This document shows positions 1 through 12,679 of a stretch of 64,000 bases of DNA, one piece after another. The translations under genes were made by a program, and so were the position numbers. A model generated the notes under the pieces. The model made no database searches and was not told where the DNA came from. It saw nothing but the letters and a program-made list of their open reading frames with translations. The stretch is taken from assembly GCA_016987375.1 (NCBI GenBank), contig PJRA01000412.1:46113-110112 (forward strand), in the 5' to 3' direction. This DNA is from Brachionus koreanus (lineage: Eukaryota; Rotifera; Eurotatoria; Ploima; Brachionidae). How positions within the stretch are numbered: position 1 is the first letter of the stretch; each line of letters starts with the position of its first letter.

Positions 1-448
1 AATAAATTCTTTACATCAGAAAAAATACCAGAACTTAATATCATTTTTATTTTTTGAGATATTCGCTTTTAATTTTTGTCCATTTACTTATGCATCACCC
101 GTTACGCTATAATAAGAAAATGTAACCAGAAGAAAAAGTTAGAACTTAAGGAATCTATAATTCAAGAAAAAAATTTAAGATAAGTCAAAAAATCACCTAG
201 TCAAAAAAAAGCTAAGATCCAAAGATAAATAATTTATAAAAATTAATTAATTAACAGCAATTAGAAATAGTTATTCATTTCAATTTTTTATTTAATTAAA
301 AAAATACAATAAAAATAAATTTTTTTAATAAACAATTTTAAAATCAAAACTTTATTTACAAAATTGGCGTTTCAGAATTTTTTAAATTTTACATGCCTGA
401 AAAAATTCGTCCTAAAAAAATATCACCTTTTCATCAACCCTATATTTT

Positions 449-1276
449 TTAGCAACAATTAAACATTCTAGCCGAATTGACATCATTGACATTTAAAAGC
501 TTTGCATCATTTTTACGATTATCGAAAATTTCGTTAGCTTGTCTAAGCAAAGTTGCGGTTAATTCAGAAAATATTTGCTCAACATTAGCGCTCTCTTTTG
601 CTGACGTCTCAATAAATTTCATATTGTGTTTCTGGGCAAACATTTCTCCAATTTGATACGGAATTTCCCTACTATCTGTTAAGTCACTTTTGTTTCCTGA
701 AATTAATAAAAAAGAACTAAGCCAATCCTAAATGTTAATGTTTGAACCTACCGACTAATATTAAGACAACTCGATCATTTATATGCTGTCTTAATTCTCT
801 CAACCATTCAGGTAACCGATCGAACGATGGTTGATTGCTAATATCGTAGACTATGATAATAGCATTAGCACTTCTATAATAAGACTGGGTTATAGTTCTA
901 AACCTCTCTTGACCGGCTTCATTAAAAAAAAAATAGTCAGCAAGTTTTCACTTAAAATATGCTATTATTTACCAGTATCCCAAATTTGAAGCTATACGTA
1001 AAAAAATAACATAAAAATTGAAATAATTTATTAAGTTTCTATTTAGATTTTACCTTTATACGTTCACCATTTATTTCCATATTCTTAATCATGAAGTCAA
1101 CACCAATTGTAGCTGCTTGCCCAATCGGATAAACTCCTTGACAAAATCTACGCACCAAACATGTTTTTCCTTTAAAAGGATTTTTTTTTAAATAAATTTT
1201 TTTTTTTTCAACTTGCTTTACCTACTCCCGCCTCTCCTATCAAAACAACTTTGAACAAAAACTTGTAATCGTCCAT
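449..1276 (-). CDS. RAB30: Rab30-like small GTPase, 5 exons, 200 aa
   Basis: Ras-superfamily GTPase of the Rab family; by family knowledge a membrane-traffic switch, with Rab30 linked to the Golgi. I joined exons 1276-1222, 1169-1054, 991-973, 916-752 and 696-449 in frame at GT-AG sites (603 nt). The product starts [14 protein letters not shown] and shows the P-loop GEAGVGKT, switch I region ATIGVDF, the WDTAGQERF switch II motif, the NKSD guanine motif and ETSAKES, then ends in a di-cysteine (NCC) typical of geranylgeranylation. [20 protein letters not shown] and the PEWLRE stretch resemble vertebrate Rab30 more than other Rabs I recall. The exon of only 19 nt (991-973) is needed to encode LQIWDT. 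The start is the first ATG before the P-loop. Rab identity is certain; the Rab30 assignment is likely. Confidence 0.88.
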
Positions 1277-3445
1277 TTATTTTAATTAATCTAAAATTTT
1301 ATTAAAAATTTAGCTCCAAAATATTTTAAATTATTAATAAAACTGTTTTTTTTAAACATGTATTGTGACACTATATTGATCTAGACAAAAATAAAAGAGA
1401 AATGTTTTTTCATATTTAAATGAGAATTTTTTTTAATACGTGACCAAGTCGAATTAAAAAGATAATTGTTTGTCCGGATTAAGCTAAAATTAAATTATTT
1501 AGTATTTGATTTAATCTTAATTTTAATTTGCAATTTAAATAGATGATTTTATTAAAATGAAATAGATTACAGCAAAATAAGGACACGTTTACTTCTATTT
1601 AGTCAGCAATTTGTTGATAGAATGAGTCATTAAACCGAGTAACTTGCCTCGATAAAGATTCATGATCATAATTTACTAGCATATTAATTAAAAATTTAAA
1701 TTCAACTTTTCAGAAAAATATTTCTCCAAAAAAGACTCTAGCTTAATTTAAATCACTTGAAATTCGTGTTTAAAAATTTATTATGATTATGACAAGTATT
1801 TTAATTTAAACAAAACAATTCAAAGATTTATTTCTTAGTAAAAAAAACCTAATTTATGGATGGATATAGGATTTGAAAATTTTTTTTTCTTAAATTAAAG
1901 AAAAAAACATATGATGTAAGAATTTGAATAGCGTTCTTTTTTTGTTTTTTTTCTTAACACTTTATTACAAATTAAAATGTCATCCAAATAAAAAAGTAAC
2001 AAGTAAAACTTAATTTATGAAAAAAAAATTTTGACTTTCGTGAGGTACAAGAGATTGAAAATATTAAAATTTTAATTTAATTTGTTTTGAATTAAAATTT
2101 TTTCGGCTTTAAATTGGCCACCTATCAATGCATATTTTTCCAATCTTTTTACTCATTAAAAACGATTAATTTTAATTTTTTTACTAGCTTTAATTTTATT
2201 TTGCTGGAATTTAGTATATATAAAAATAAATAACCAAAAGTTTGTAATCTTCGATATCCGAATGAAAGCTTAGGGAATTATTTTTCATTTTTATAAAGAT
2301 GAAAATTTGTTTTCATGAAAACCTAAATCTAAAAAAAAATAAAATACAATATTTTTCTTATTAAATTATGGCTATATTAGGGGATACTAATATTTTTTCT
2401 ATTTGAATTTCTGTTAGCCATTTGGGTTTCTAAAATTGAAGCTGAAATAACCTCAAGCAAGAGTGACAATATTTTTTTTGAAGAGTATGTGTTTAACCTG
2501 AAAAATTGAATTATTTTATTAATTAATTTACAAAAAATCGATATTTTAAAGAATTTTTTAGAATAATAAATTAAAATTTGAATATCTCAAACATTAAAAA
2601 GCTTAAAAAAAAGATTAAATTTAAGCTAAACTCAAAGTCCTGTTAATTCATTGTGTTTGAGTTTTGATACTTGTAATAACATGTCTTAAAATTAATTGCT
2701 CTAAAATCTTAACTTAAGCCTAAATAAATATTTAGCATTGGTACGTTTATGTTAGCAATGCATGTAAGAAAACAAACGAACGCCTTAATCAAACAGTCGA
2801 CCTGGATTTAAATTAGGAAATGAAAATATTCAATCATTCAAGACTAATTTGACATTTACTATCAATTTTTTTGGAAATTTTGACTTAAATGTCATTTAAC
2901 TTAAAGTTAATAAAATTTGATTACTACCAGTCAATTGAGAACCCATCGGGTTTATTTACTGATTGCTTATTTAATAGAAAGGTTTTAGAATTTGCTCAGT
3001 GTATTTTCCTCTAACTCGATGCTAAAAAAGTAAAAACTATTGAAGAAATTTGCTAAACATCAACTTTATAAATAAAAGACAGAATTTTTTTCCATCCAAA
3101 AAAGCATAAGTAGTCTCTTAATTATTGAAAGATCGATTTATTTAAGAACTTATTTCCTAAAAATTATTTTCAAGTTTATGATATAAATAAAAACTATTTT
3201 TTCTCTTTATTGAATAGACAAATAGAAACTTAATTAAGTCAATTCAACATATATGCGCCTAAAGCTAATTGATATTCTTATTAAAATAGTTTTTAAAAGT
3301 TAGCTAATATTTTTTTTTTATTTTCGATTAAAAAAGAAAAAATTTTCATTTTAAGATAATTAAGTTTGTGACAATTATTCAATTTATCAGTTCAAATACC
3401 ACTTAGAATTACAATAATTAAAAAATCAATTTTTTTTTTTTAAAT
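1277..3445. other. Intergenic AT-rich DNA, no gene seen
   Basis: About 2.2 kb between the start of the Rab gene and the 3' end of polycystin-2. It is A/T-rich with homopolymer runs, has no sizeable reading frame and no recognisable RNA gene. The Rab promoter should lie at its left end, but I cannot place it. Confidence 0.6.
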
Positions 3446-6308
3446 TTAATTTGAAATCATTTGATTGATATTTTGATCCATTTCAGGACTATTTGTTTGT
3501 TCCTTCAAAAGTCTAGCTATTTCTTGTCTTTTTCTCATTTTTTCTATCTCCATACTTTCCAAATGATGAAACAAACGATCAATCTGAGAAAAATTATATT
3601 TTAAAGTTTTTTCAAATATTTATTTATAATAATACTTTGCTAATAATGCTGGCAACTGAAATTTCCATCCTATCAATTCTACCCACAACATAATCAAAAT
3701 CATCACGAGTCATTAATCGAGGTTCTGATTCATCAACCTCCTCGACACAATCATCACCGACCCTTTTTTTAGATTTATTAATGTTTTGAAAAAAAATCAT
3801 ATTACTCGAAAGCATCTTTTTTAGTAGTAGTATCTCTATTTTGCTTGAAATTTTGATATTCTTCTTTAATATTATTTCTTGCTTTGGCTATGTCTTTGAC
3901 CATTTTGATTTTTTCAATCTCATTCAATTTTCTGTCCGAGTCTTTGTCATATCGAGAAAACAAAGACTCAATTTCCATGTCAGCATAGCCTTTTTTCTTT
4001 TAGAAAATAAAATATTTAGCTAGAAATTAGATTACTTTTAACAAAATACTTTTAGCTCTTTTCTCCATAAGTTAAAGTCCAACTCGTCTTTGGAACTAAC
4101 CTCTTCGCTTTTCAGCACTTCTTGAATGTCCAAAATTCGATCTCGTCTCAAGTTGAGTTTTTCTACTACTCGTGAATAGTTCAGTTTCAAATAATCGGAC
4201 AGCATGAACTCAGGCTGTTGCTGTGCCATTTCTTCTTTAACTTCAGTGTATGACTGATTTATAATTGCCATAAACATGTTCAAAAGAATAAAGAAGCCTA
4301 AGAACACAAAAGAAATGAAGTAAATAGGGCCTAAAATAGGAGAATTGGCTCTTAATGTTTTGAAGTCAAAATCACCAAGAATAATTCTGAAAAGCGTGAA
4401 TCTTAAAAAAATTTTTGATTAAATTTTATGAATCAAAAATTTTTAATAAAAAAATTTACAATGTTTTGAATAAATTTTGGTAGTCAGCTAAAAATTCACT
4501 GAATAGCATATAGCCCAAGGCCGCATATGCAAAAAAAATGATGAAAAAAATTATACAAAAATACATTATATCTTTTGCTGATTTTCGCAAAGTTGAATTC
4601 AACTGATCCAAAGTTTTGTTTAATGATATATATTTGAAAATCTTAGATTTTTAGATGATTTAAAAATAATTTTTTTTAATAAAATGGTTCAATTACTTTA
4701 ACCCATGCAAAAAAAATGACCACTGCACTTGCTTGGTTGAAAAGTTCCTGGCAAAAAGTGAGAGTATCAAAATTTTGAAATTCTGAGCTATTGGTTAGCA
4801 AATGATCGAGTAATTTATTGACTTGAATTGTTCGATAAATGCTGAATCCAATTGTTGTATAACTAAGGCCTAATATGAAAATATCCATTATGTTATAAAC
4901 ATCTTTGAAATATTTCAATTTATTCAATTTTATCTTTGATGAAATGAAAATAAAATAAACTAATTAATCAATTTATTTTTCAAATTACATCAAAAAGTTC
5001 CTCAATGGTGTAATAAATGATAAATAATACAAAAAGACATTCGCATGCAGCCACCACGTAATCAAAAGTACTCACATATCTAAGGAGCTTAGAAGTACGA
5101 ACAGTCCAAGAATTGAACATACCTCCTGTAGGTGGAAATTCAATCGCCAATCTTAGCTGATTGAATAGATTCACATTTCCATTATATACTGTAAAATCAA
5201 TTATTATAGCCCTTGTGAATTTATCAAGCCAATCATTTTTTTTCAAGTCTTGCAAAATCTCTAATGATTCACTTTTATATTGTCCCAAATTTATCATGAA
5301 ACCATTAGGAGGATAGCTACCAACCAAACCACTGTAGCCACCAGTACCTTGAGGATCTTTGGAATAAATCCATCTTTTTATATAAATTATTATTTAAATT
5401 TAATTCTATAAATATTTTCATTATATTTTACGCTTTATAAGTCGTATCATTTTGATCAATAGATTTCAAAGCCTTTCCAAAAGGTTCTTTATTTTCAGTT
5501 TTTCCATTGAACTCACCAACACAGCTTTCGACCATTTTTTTAACTCTGCTTGAAAGAGGACACGAATTATCTTTAACCTTTGGTGAAAATATATAAAAAA
5601 ATCTTAAAATTGGATTTTAATTTCTAACTCTTATTTGTAGGAGTCTCGGTCGTCCCAAAATCTATTGAAATTTAAATTTATAAAATCTAAACAAATATTT
5701 ATTATTTCTATACTTTATTTTGATAAAATATAAAGCCAATATTTTCCTCAGTAGTATTGCTCAAATCATACCACGTTTCAAAGTGAAGACCGTTCAAAAG
5801 TGGACCAGTTAAATACTTTTACAAAGAATTTGTAATGAGAAATTAATTAATTAAAATAAATAAATTTACATCCCAGACATCATCATAAGTCACAAATCCA
5901 TTTCGAAAAGTTTTACCATTTTCTAACTCTTCATCTACAAATAGAGACAGCATTCCATTGGAAAAATGAAAATTTATTAATCCAACCATTCCATATACAA
6001 CTAAATTTTATATTTTAATTAAGATTTATCAAGAAATTTAAGGTTTACTAATGCATAAGATGATCAGAAATATGACATACAATAATAGATTCCTTATTGT
6101 TGTTTTAATGTATAATTCGCCGTTGCTAGCCGTTGTTCTTTTTCGGTATCTCACAGGCCAAATAGCTGAAAATAAATTTAAAAAAATTTTAAATAATTTT
6201 AATTGTAGTTCTACCATGTAAAACAGCATCACAACCGGTAAGTTTTTCCTCTTTTGATTCCTCTTCGACTATTATTGGACTATTATCTTTGACGTTGACA
6301 GTAGACAT
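3446..6308 (-). CDS. PKD2: Polycystin-2 (PKD2/TRPP) cation channel, 13 exons, about 742 aa
   Basis: TRPP-family channel; in animals it acts in cilia and endomembranes as a non-selective Ca2+-permeable channel. Exons: 6308-6215, 6165-6049, 6000-5870, 5815-5714, 5661-5629, 5577-5432, 5373-4989, 4933-4697, 4641-4460, 4401-4050, 3989-3806, 3762-3635, 3583-3446; they sum to 2229 nt in frame. Order of parts: a short cytosolic N-terminus; S1 ([18 protein letters not shown]); the extracellular TOP/polycystin domain, including FIDF-like [15 protein letters not shown] and ATGG-like PPTGGMF; S2-S6, with pore-helix region [10 protein letters not shown] and the S6 motif [12 protein letters not shown]; then a C-terminal EF-hand loop [12 protein letters not shown] and a coiled-coil segment ([18 protein letters not shown]) like the PKD2 trimerisation helix. 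The N-terminus is much shorter than the human protein (968 aa). No ER-retention acidic cluster is obvious beyond EEVDESE. Confidence 0.93.
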
Positions 6309-7105
6309 CTTGATCAACGAAATTAAAAGATTGTTGGTAATTTTTTTGGGTATTTACTAGTTTGGTAAAAAAAAATTGATTTTTTAGTAAGCTTTTTTTC
6401 AAGAAATTTGTTTTTTGACGTTTTTAAACATTAAATGAGCAAGTGAATTTTCACTTAAATCAATAAAATTAAAAAATCATTTTAGTCTTTAAGTTGCTCA
6501 GAAAGAAAAAAATTTATTAATATTAAGTTTAAAGTAAAGATTTTTTTTATTTAATATTGGTAAATATATTTATTTATCCAGAAATGTTTTTAAGAAAAAC
6601 ATTAATATTGTTTTAAAAAGCTAAAAATTCGATATTTGATTTTTTTTTAAATAAAAAATTCACTTTTAAAAAATCGATTTTTTTAAGCTTAATTTTTTTG
6701 ATTCAGTTTAAATTCAGCTCTAAAATTTTGAAGCAAGTGAATTTTTGAAAATTTGACTTTAAAAATGAAATTTCAAAAATCTAAAAATCTAAACAAATAA
6801 GAATTTTTTTATTTTTCAAAACTTAATTAGATTTTTGGTGATCAATAATTTTTTTGTAGTTAAGATATGGCCTCTGAATCTTCTCTGTAATTCAAAAAAG
6901 AGCAAATTTAAATTTTAATTTAGAATAATTTTCTTAATTTTCATTTCAACTTTTCTAGCTTGTAAGTATATTGAAAAATCTTAGTTTTTTTTTTTTAACA
7001 GAAAAAAGGTCTGTTTTTTAAAGTTTTATTTAAAACCAATTGTTAAACTAAAAAAGAAAATAAGCTCATTGCGACACAAAATTTTCGAATTAATTAAAAT
7101 CTAAT
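6309..7105. other. Intergenic AT-rich DNA between polycystin-2 and PGD
   Basis: About 0.8 kb of poly-A/T-rich sequence separates the polycystin-2 start from the PGD stop. Both genes are on the minus strand, so this holds the PGD 3'UTR and the polycystin-2 promoter. I see no gene. Confidence 0.6.
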
Positions 7106-8771
7106 CTAAGCATTGTAAGCAGTCGAAGAAACATTGCCGCCATGACCCGTCCAATTTGTGTGAACGAAAACACCAGGTTTTGACAATAATTCATATGTAT
7201 GCGCTCCAAAATAGTCCCTTTGAGCTTGAATCAAATTAGCTGGAACTCGTTTACTTCTATAGCCGTCATAAAAAGCCAAAGCTGTACTAAAACAAGGTAA
7301 TGGAATGCCCAATAAAACACCTTGCGAAACAACTTTTCTCCAAGAATCCTAGATTATATTAAGCTTAAAAAATAAAGTTGAAAAATGCTTTTGTTTACTT
7401 GACACTTATGAATTTCATTTGTAAAAAAATTATCCAACAATAAATTTTCCAAATTTGGATTTTTATCAAAAGCGCTCTTTATATTTCCCAAAAATTGACT
7501 TCTAATAATACAACCTCTTTTAAAAAAATTTTAATTAACAAATTATAAAAATTTCGAATGTATTTTTACCCTCTCCACATTAAAGCAATATTGCCATAAT
7601 TCAAATTCCAATTAAACTTGCTAGCAGCTTCTTTCAAAAGCATAAATCCTTGAGCATAGGATATTATTTTTGAAGCATAAAGAGCCTTTCTGATGTCTTC
7701 CACAAATTGTTTTTTATCACCAGTATATTTTGTATTGCTTGGTCCATGTAAAATTTTACTAGCATTTTCTCTCTCTTGAATTAACGAAGACAAGCATCTG
7801 GCAAACACAGACTCTCCAATTAGAGTAACTGGTATGCCAAAGTCTAATGATTCAATTGCAGTCCATTTTCCAGTTCCTTTCTTTAAGTAAGCAAAAAAAA
7901 TAATCTCTGGCCTTGATCAATTTGTTTATTAGTTTTACCTGTCCAGCACTATCTTTAATTTTTGGTAATAAAAATTCACCATTTTCTTTGTATTTTAAAA
8001 TATTAGCAGTAATTTCAATCAAAAACGAGTCTAATTCGGTTTTGTTCCATTCAGAAAAAATATTTCCAATTTCTTCAAGATTTAAATTTAGTGTATTTAG
8101 CATTATATCATAAGCTTCACAAATCAGTTGCATATCCCCGTATTCGATTCCATTGTGAACCATTTTAACAAAATGTCCAGCACCATCAGCTCCTACCCAA
8201 TCACAGCAGGGCGCATTTTCCACTTTGGCAGAAATTGACTGAAATATGTCTTTAACATGAGGCCAAGCTTCGATCGATCCACCTGGCATTATAGATGGAC
8301 CATAACGAGCACCTTCTTCACCGCCAGACACACCAGTTCCAATAAAGTGAAGTCCTTTTTCTTTCAAATAATTAAATCGTCTTTGACTGTCCTTATAAGC
8401 AGAATTTCCTCCATCTATTATAATGTCTCCTTTAGACAATAAAGGCACTATCTGTTCAATGAAATCATCTACAGCTTTTCCAGCCTGAACCATCAACATG
8501 ACCCTTCTTGGAGACTTTAAAGAGTTAATCATCTCTTGAATTGATTTGGCACCAATTATTTTAGTTCCTTTAGCTTCGTTAGCTAAAAAACGATCTACTT
8601 TTTCGACTGTTCGGTTAAATGCGCACACTACAAAACCATGGTCGTTCATGTTAAGGATTAAATTTTGACCCATAACAGCAAGACCAACAACAGCAATATC
8701 CGCCCTATTTTATCATTTTTTTAGCTAATTTATTTTTCTAATTTATACAAATCTTACACTTTTTGTGACAT
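7106..8771 (-). CDS. PGD: 6-phosphogluconate dehydrogenase, decarboxylating; 5 exons, 483 aa
   Basis: Oxidative pentose-phosphate enzyme: 6-phosphogluconate + NADP+ to ribulose 5-phosphate + CO2 + NADPH, cytosolic. Exons 8771-8758, 8704-7939, 7880-7570, 7516-7399 and 7348-7106 join in frame (1452 nt) to 483 aa, the same length as the human enzyme. The N-terminal Rossmann motif is GLAVMGQNL with the NADP-phosphate contact NRT. The family signature [19 protein letters not shown] and the catalytic lysine segment [14 protein letters not shown] follow. The C-terminus reads [18 protein letters not shown]. The first exon encodes only MSQK plus two bases; a 14-nt first exon is unusual, but it gives the expected N-terminus and has a GTAAGA donor. 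Confidence 0.97.
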
Positions 8772-10032
8772 TTTGTCTTTTGGATTCACAGAGTTTCTTA
8801 AAAATAAATAAATTTATTAGAAAAAATTCAGTTTTTTTTTAATTTAACTAAGGCTCAAATCTTGTGTTTTAAAAATGCTTAGTCAAAAATTTTCCCTCTA
8901 GCTAAATGTTTGCTTTTAATGATCGTTTGAAATATTTCAAATAAAAGGTTCGAAATTGCATGCAAAACTAAGTGAATTCCTAGGTGACTTGAGAATTCTA
9001 TGAATAAAAATTACTGTGCTTTGAGTTATATATTTATCATCAAAGTGATAATGATTGAAACAATTTAAAAAGTGCTCAACCTTTTAAGGCTAAATATACC
9101 ACAACAATTCATAGCAAATAAATTAATAATACTATATGTTGAATTTAAAGTATTATTTATGAAGATTGAATTTTTAAAATCTTTTATCCTAAAAATTTAA
9201 GTTGACTCAGGGTGTTTTTAGCTTTGTCACTAATAAATAAGCAAAATTTCATTCTGTAATTTAAAGATCATTACTGAATTATTCTAATATAATAGCTATT
9301 CGAATTTTAAAAATTCATTGATTTTTTTCTAATTTTTGGTAAATCTATGTTAAAAAATAACATTTTCATGCTAATTTTAGTAGAAAAAAAACAAATTTTT
9401 GCTAACTTAAGATCAAATTTATTAAATCACAGCTGTGAAAATCTTTTTGCTTAGACAATTTGAAAGCTTTAACAGCTAAAAACGCTTCTCTCTGATTAAT
9501 CAACTATTTTTTGCTTATTTTCCCTTTTTTACATTTTAAATAAAAGTATTCAATTTTTATTTTAGAACAAAATTATGATTTTAAATTTTGTTCTATTTAT
9601 TTTGTCAAAAATTAGATATTCTATTTAATTTATTGTTTTAACTGAGAATTTCAAAAAAATTACCATTTAATTAAAGTCTTAAATATTTTGTCGTAAGTTC
9701 AAAATTTATTTTAAATTTAAACCTTTAACATAAAAAATGACATTAAAAATAATAATATGTTTAAAAAATATTTATTTTGTCCAGTATCTCCTTGAATCAT
9801 GTTTTTGATAACCTAAGTTTTGTTTGATTTTTTTAAATAAAGTTGTATCTGTCGTTGCTTCGAAAAATGCTTATTTTCCTCTCATAAACATTAGAACACC
9901 CAAGGATTTATTCAACTCCTTTTGATTTTAAAAAGCAAAACCAAAAAAAAATTAAAATCAGATTTTTTTCATTGATTTTTCTTAATTTTTTTAAATTTAA
10001 TTTTAATTCAATTTAATTATAAATTATAAAAG
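8772..10032. other. AT-rich intergenic DNA upstream of PGD
   Basis: Long A/T runs and no reading frame of note. I see no gene, repeat array or structured RNA. Confidence 0.5.
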
Positions 10033-10203
10033 ATTACTTGCCAAAATGGGCTTCATCTAAACATTCCTTCAAACAGTTTAAAGATCATGATGCTGATACA
10101 GAGGCTTCAGGAGAGTCTAATTATGAAGAAGAATACTATGAATCAGAAATTGATTATGATGAATCCGAAAGTTCTGTTGAGGCCTTTTGTGATTGTGCAA
10201 ATG
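10033..10203 (+). other. Unknown acidic exon-like reading frame
   Basis: An open frame encodes a strongly acidic, Tyr/Glu/Ser-rich stretch (ESNYEEEYYESEIDYDESES) with a following FCDCANG. It has no ATG start, but it is preceded by an AG (10031-10032) and interrupted by a good GTAAGC donor at 10204, so it looks like an internal exon. I found no partner exons: a decayed LINE begins about 230 bp downstream and AT-rich DNA lies upstream. It could be a relic exon or part of an unrecognised gene. I do not recognise the family. Confidence 0.3.
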
Positions 10204-10436
10204 GTAAGCCACAAACATCTGGACAATCTAGATTAAGATTAAACATCAAAATCAGGTTTTATTTGCAAAAAACTAGTTGATAGTGACAAAAATAAAAAAA
10301 GAATTCATTCAATTTAAAGCTGATCAAACAGGTAATGCTGTTGCATAAATGAATTTCAATATTTAGGGAATAATCCTGAAAAACCGGATCACAAACAGAA
10401 TAAATTTAGCGTAATTTAAGTTAAAAACTTCCAAAG

Positions 10437-11105
10437 AAAGGAGACAACATGATCTGTGACATTTGCCGAGGAATAACACTGCAACCAATAGCGAGAAGAT
10501 TGCTTTGTGCCGTAACTCTGAATAGAATTAGATTTAGAAAAGGCAGAGGATGCATAAATCAGATATTCGCTCTGAGAAACATTGTAGAGCACAGTTTTGA
10601 ATAGAATTGTCCATTCTTCCTAGACTTCATTAAATCCAAGAAAACCTTCGATGGTATACATAGAGAAACTTAGTGGACAACACTAAGATCTTATGGCTTG
10701 AGTGAAGCTTAATTCTACATAAAGGACAATCTGAGAGCTTCAAGATATGCATCAGAGTCAGGCGAGGTGTTCTCTATCCGGCTCTATTCCTAATAATGTT
10801 TGACTATTTCATGTGTAAGCGAATTCACATATTTGGGAAACACAAGGACATTGTGAGTAGACAAGCTAAATCAAAAGATAGATAGATTCCGACCAATGTG
10901 GACTCTTGTGTCAAATGTGTCACTCTGGATGTCTTATGAGGATCCTTCGAATACATAATATAGTGTTCGACGCGGAACTATACAGAATAACAAAGTTCGA
11001 ATAAATCAGTCAATTCATGAAAAATAAAAGAATGCAGTGGCTTAGGACATGTACTTATAATGAAAGAAACATTTATACCAAAAAAAACCCTTCAAGAAAT
11101 TACAA
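10437..11105 (+). mobile_element. Decayed LINE reverse transcriptase remnant (RTE-like, tentative)
   Basis: Broken frames read like a non-LTR retrotransposon RT: PKKGDN, then RGITLQPIARRLLC, FRKGRGCINQIFALRNIVE, and FLDFIKSKKTFDGIHRETLW, the usual 'FIDFEKAFDS' block in decayed form. It continues to a C-terminal piece resembling WLGHVL-type ends near 11030-11090. Stops and frameshifts abound, and the catalytic YADD is not recoverable. It belongs to the same family as the remnant at 50.5-51.4 kb. Clade assignment is from memory of similar proteins and is tentative. Confidence 0.72.
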
Positions 11106-12679
11106 TCCATTTTTACAATCCTTTTTCAAAAGTCTTAAAATAAAGCTTTGAAATGTTACAAAAATTCTAAAATCTGCGCTGAAATTTAATTGCGCATTTA
11201 AAATGTTTTGATCATATTTGAAAACTGAAATTTGATCAAAAATTTTACTTTGCCTCTAAAATAAAGGAAATATTCATATATGGTATCATTATTAAAGCAA
11301 CTAAAAATGTTCGTTTAAGTTTTTCAATAGTCTTGATTTCATTTAAACATTCAATGGTATTCAAATTCTAATTTTTTTAAACAAACCAATTTCATTTATT
11401 CTTTGTTATTAGGAATATTAGACCTTTCAAATCTTGGATGATCAACGCAAAGTTTTTTCTATTTTATCTTTCAATAATATGTTTTACACAGATTATTAGA
11501 GATTGCTAAATTTGTTATTTTTAAATTAGGTTAGCTAATAGGATTTATGCTCGCTGGAAGTGTTCATATGACATTTCTTTTGAAAGGGGTTGAACAAATA
11601 TGTTATGGAATTTAAAATACTGAATGTGTGCTATTTAGATACCTCTGATTAGCGGGATTGATTTTATATAGTCAATAAAATAGTCTCTCTGAACAGCAGC
11701 AAAAATGAAAAAATAAATTGTTATGCAAAAATGGTATGTACCAATTTTAATTTTCAACACATTTTTTAGACTCATAACGATCGATTTGCAAGAGGATATA
11801 TTGAATCAAGTTTTGTTGAGTTTGCAAGTTTATTTGACGCAGTATGCTGATTTTCAATGAATACAATCATTTGAATTTATTGTTAATAAATGATTTGTTT
11901 GTCAGAAAAAATTGTTTTAAAAATATTTGTATTAGTTATTAATTTATTTTACTTTATAATTTTATTATTAAGTCTAAATATTTCATTGAATAAGCATAGT
12001 TTTTTATGTTTTAGTTTAGGCACAAGCTACCATAGACCATAAGCTAAAATTGACTAAAATTTGATAGAAATTTTAAATTAATTCTGCCTTTTTATCTATA
12101 ATCCATGTCTTGAGACGTAATTAATGTTCAAAACTAAAAACAGAATTTAAAAAAAATTTATCATTAATAAATGGGTTTTAAAATATTTTATTTTCAAAGG
12201 GAACACTTGATTTCAAACTTAATTATTAATAAAATCAGAATAGTCTAAAATAAAAAGAAAATTTTTATTTCCATTAATTTAGTTTAAATTTCAATTCATT
12301 GTATTTTTTATTATCGATTTTAAAAAATTAATTTTTTTAGCTTAACAATCAAAAATTTTTCAATTTTTTCTAATTAACAAAAAATTTCCAAGAGAAATAA
12401 ACATTTTTTTCTCAATACATACAAGTTTTTTCTATTTATTGTTATTTGAATAATTTCAATGAAAGAAATTTTTAAGAAACGAATTCAAAATTTTAATTTC
12501 TGAATTAAAGTTAAATTGAATTATTTATTTAAATCAAAAAAAAGAATATTAACGCTTACTTAAAGATTTTAAAATACTCATTAAAAAAATGCCAGCCGAA
12601 AGTAATTACATTAATTATGTTGCTTGCCATTCTTGAAAATTTTTTTCTTCTTTATTTTTGTAACTCAACTTTTTCTTAG
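11106..12679. other. AT-rich intergenic DNA
   Basis: No coding or structural feature is seen between the LINE remnant and the PP2C 3' end; poly-A/T tracts dominate. Confidence 0.5.

Noticed and set aside
7913..8442. Plus-strand frames opposite PGD
   Set aside because: Shadows of the PGD exon on the other strand.
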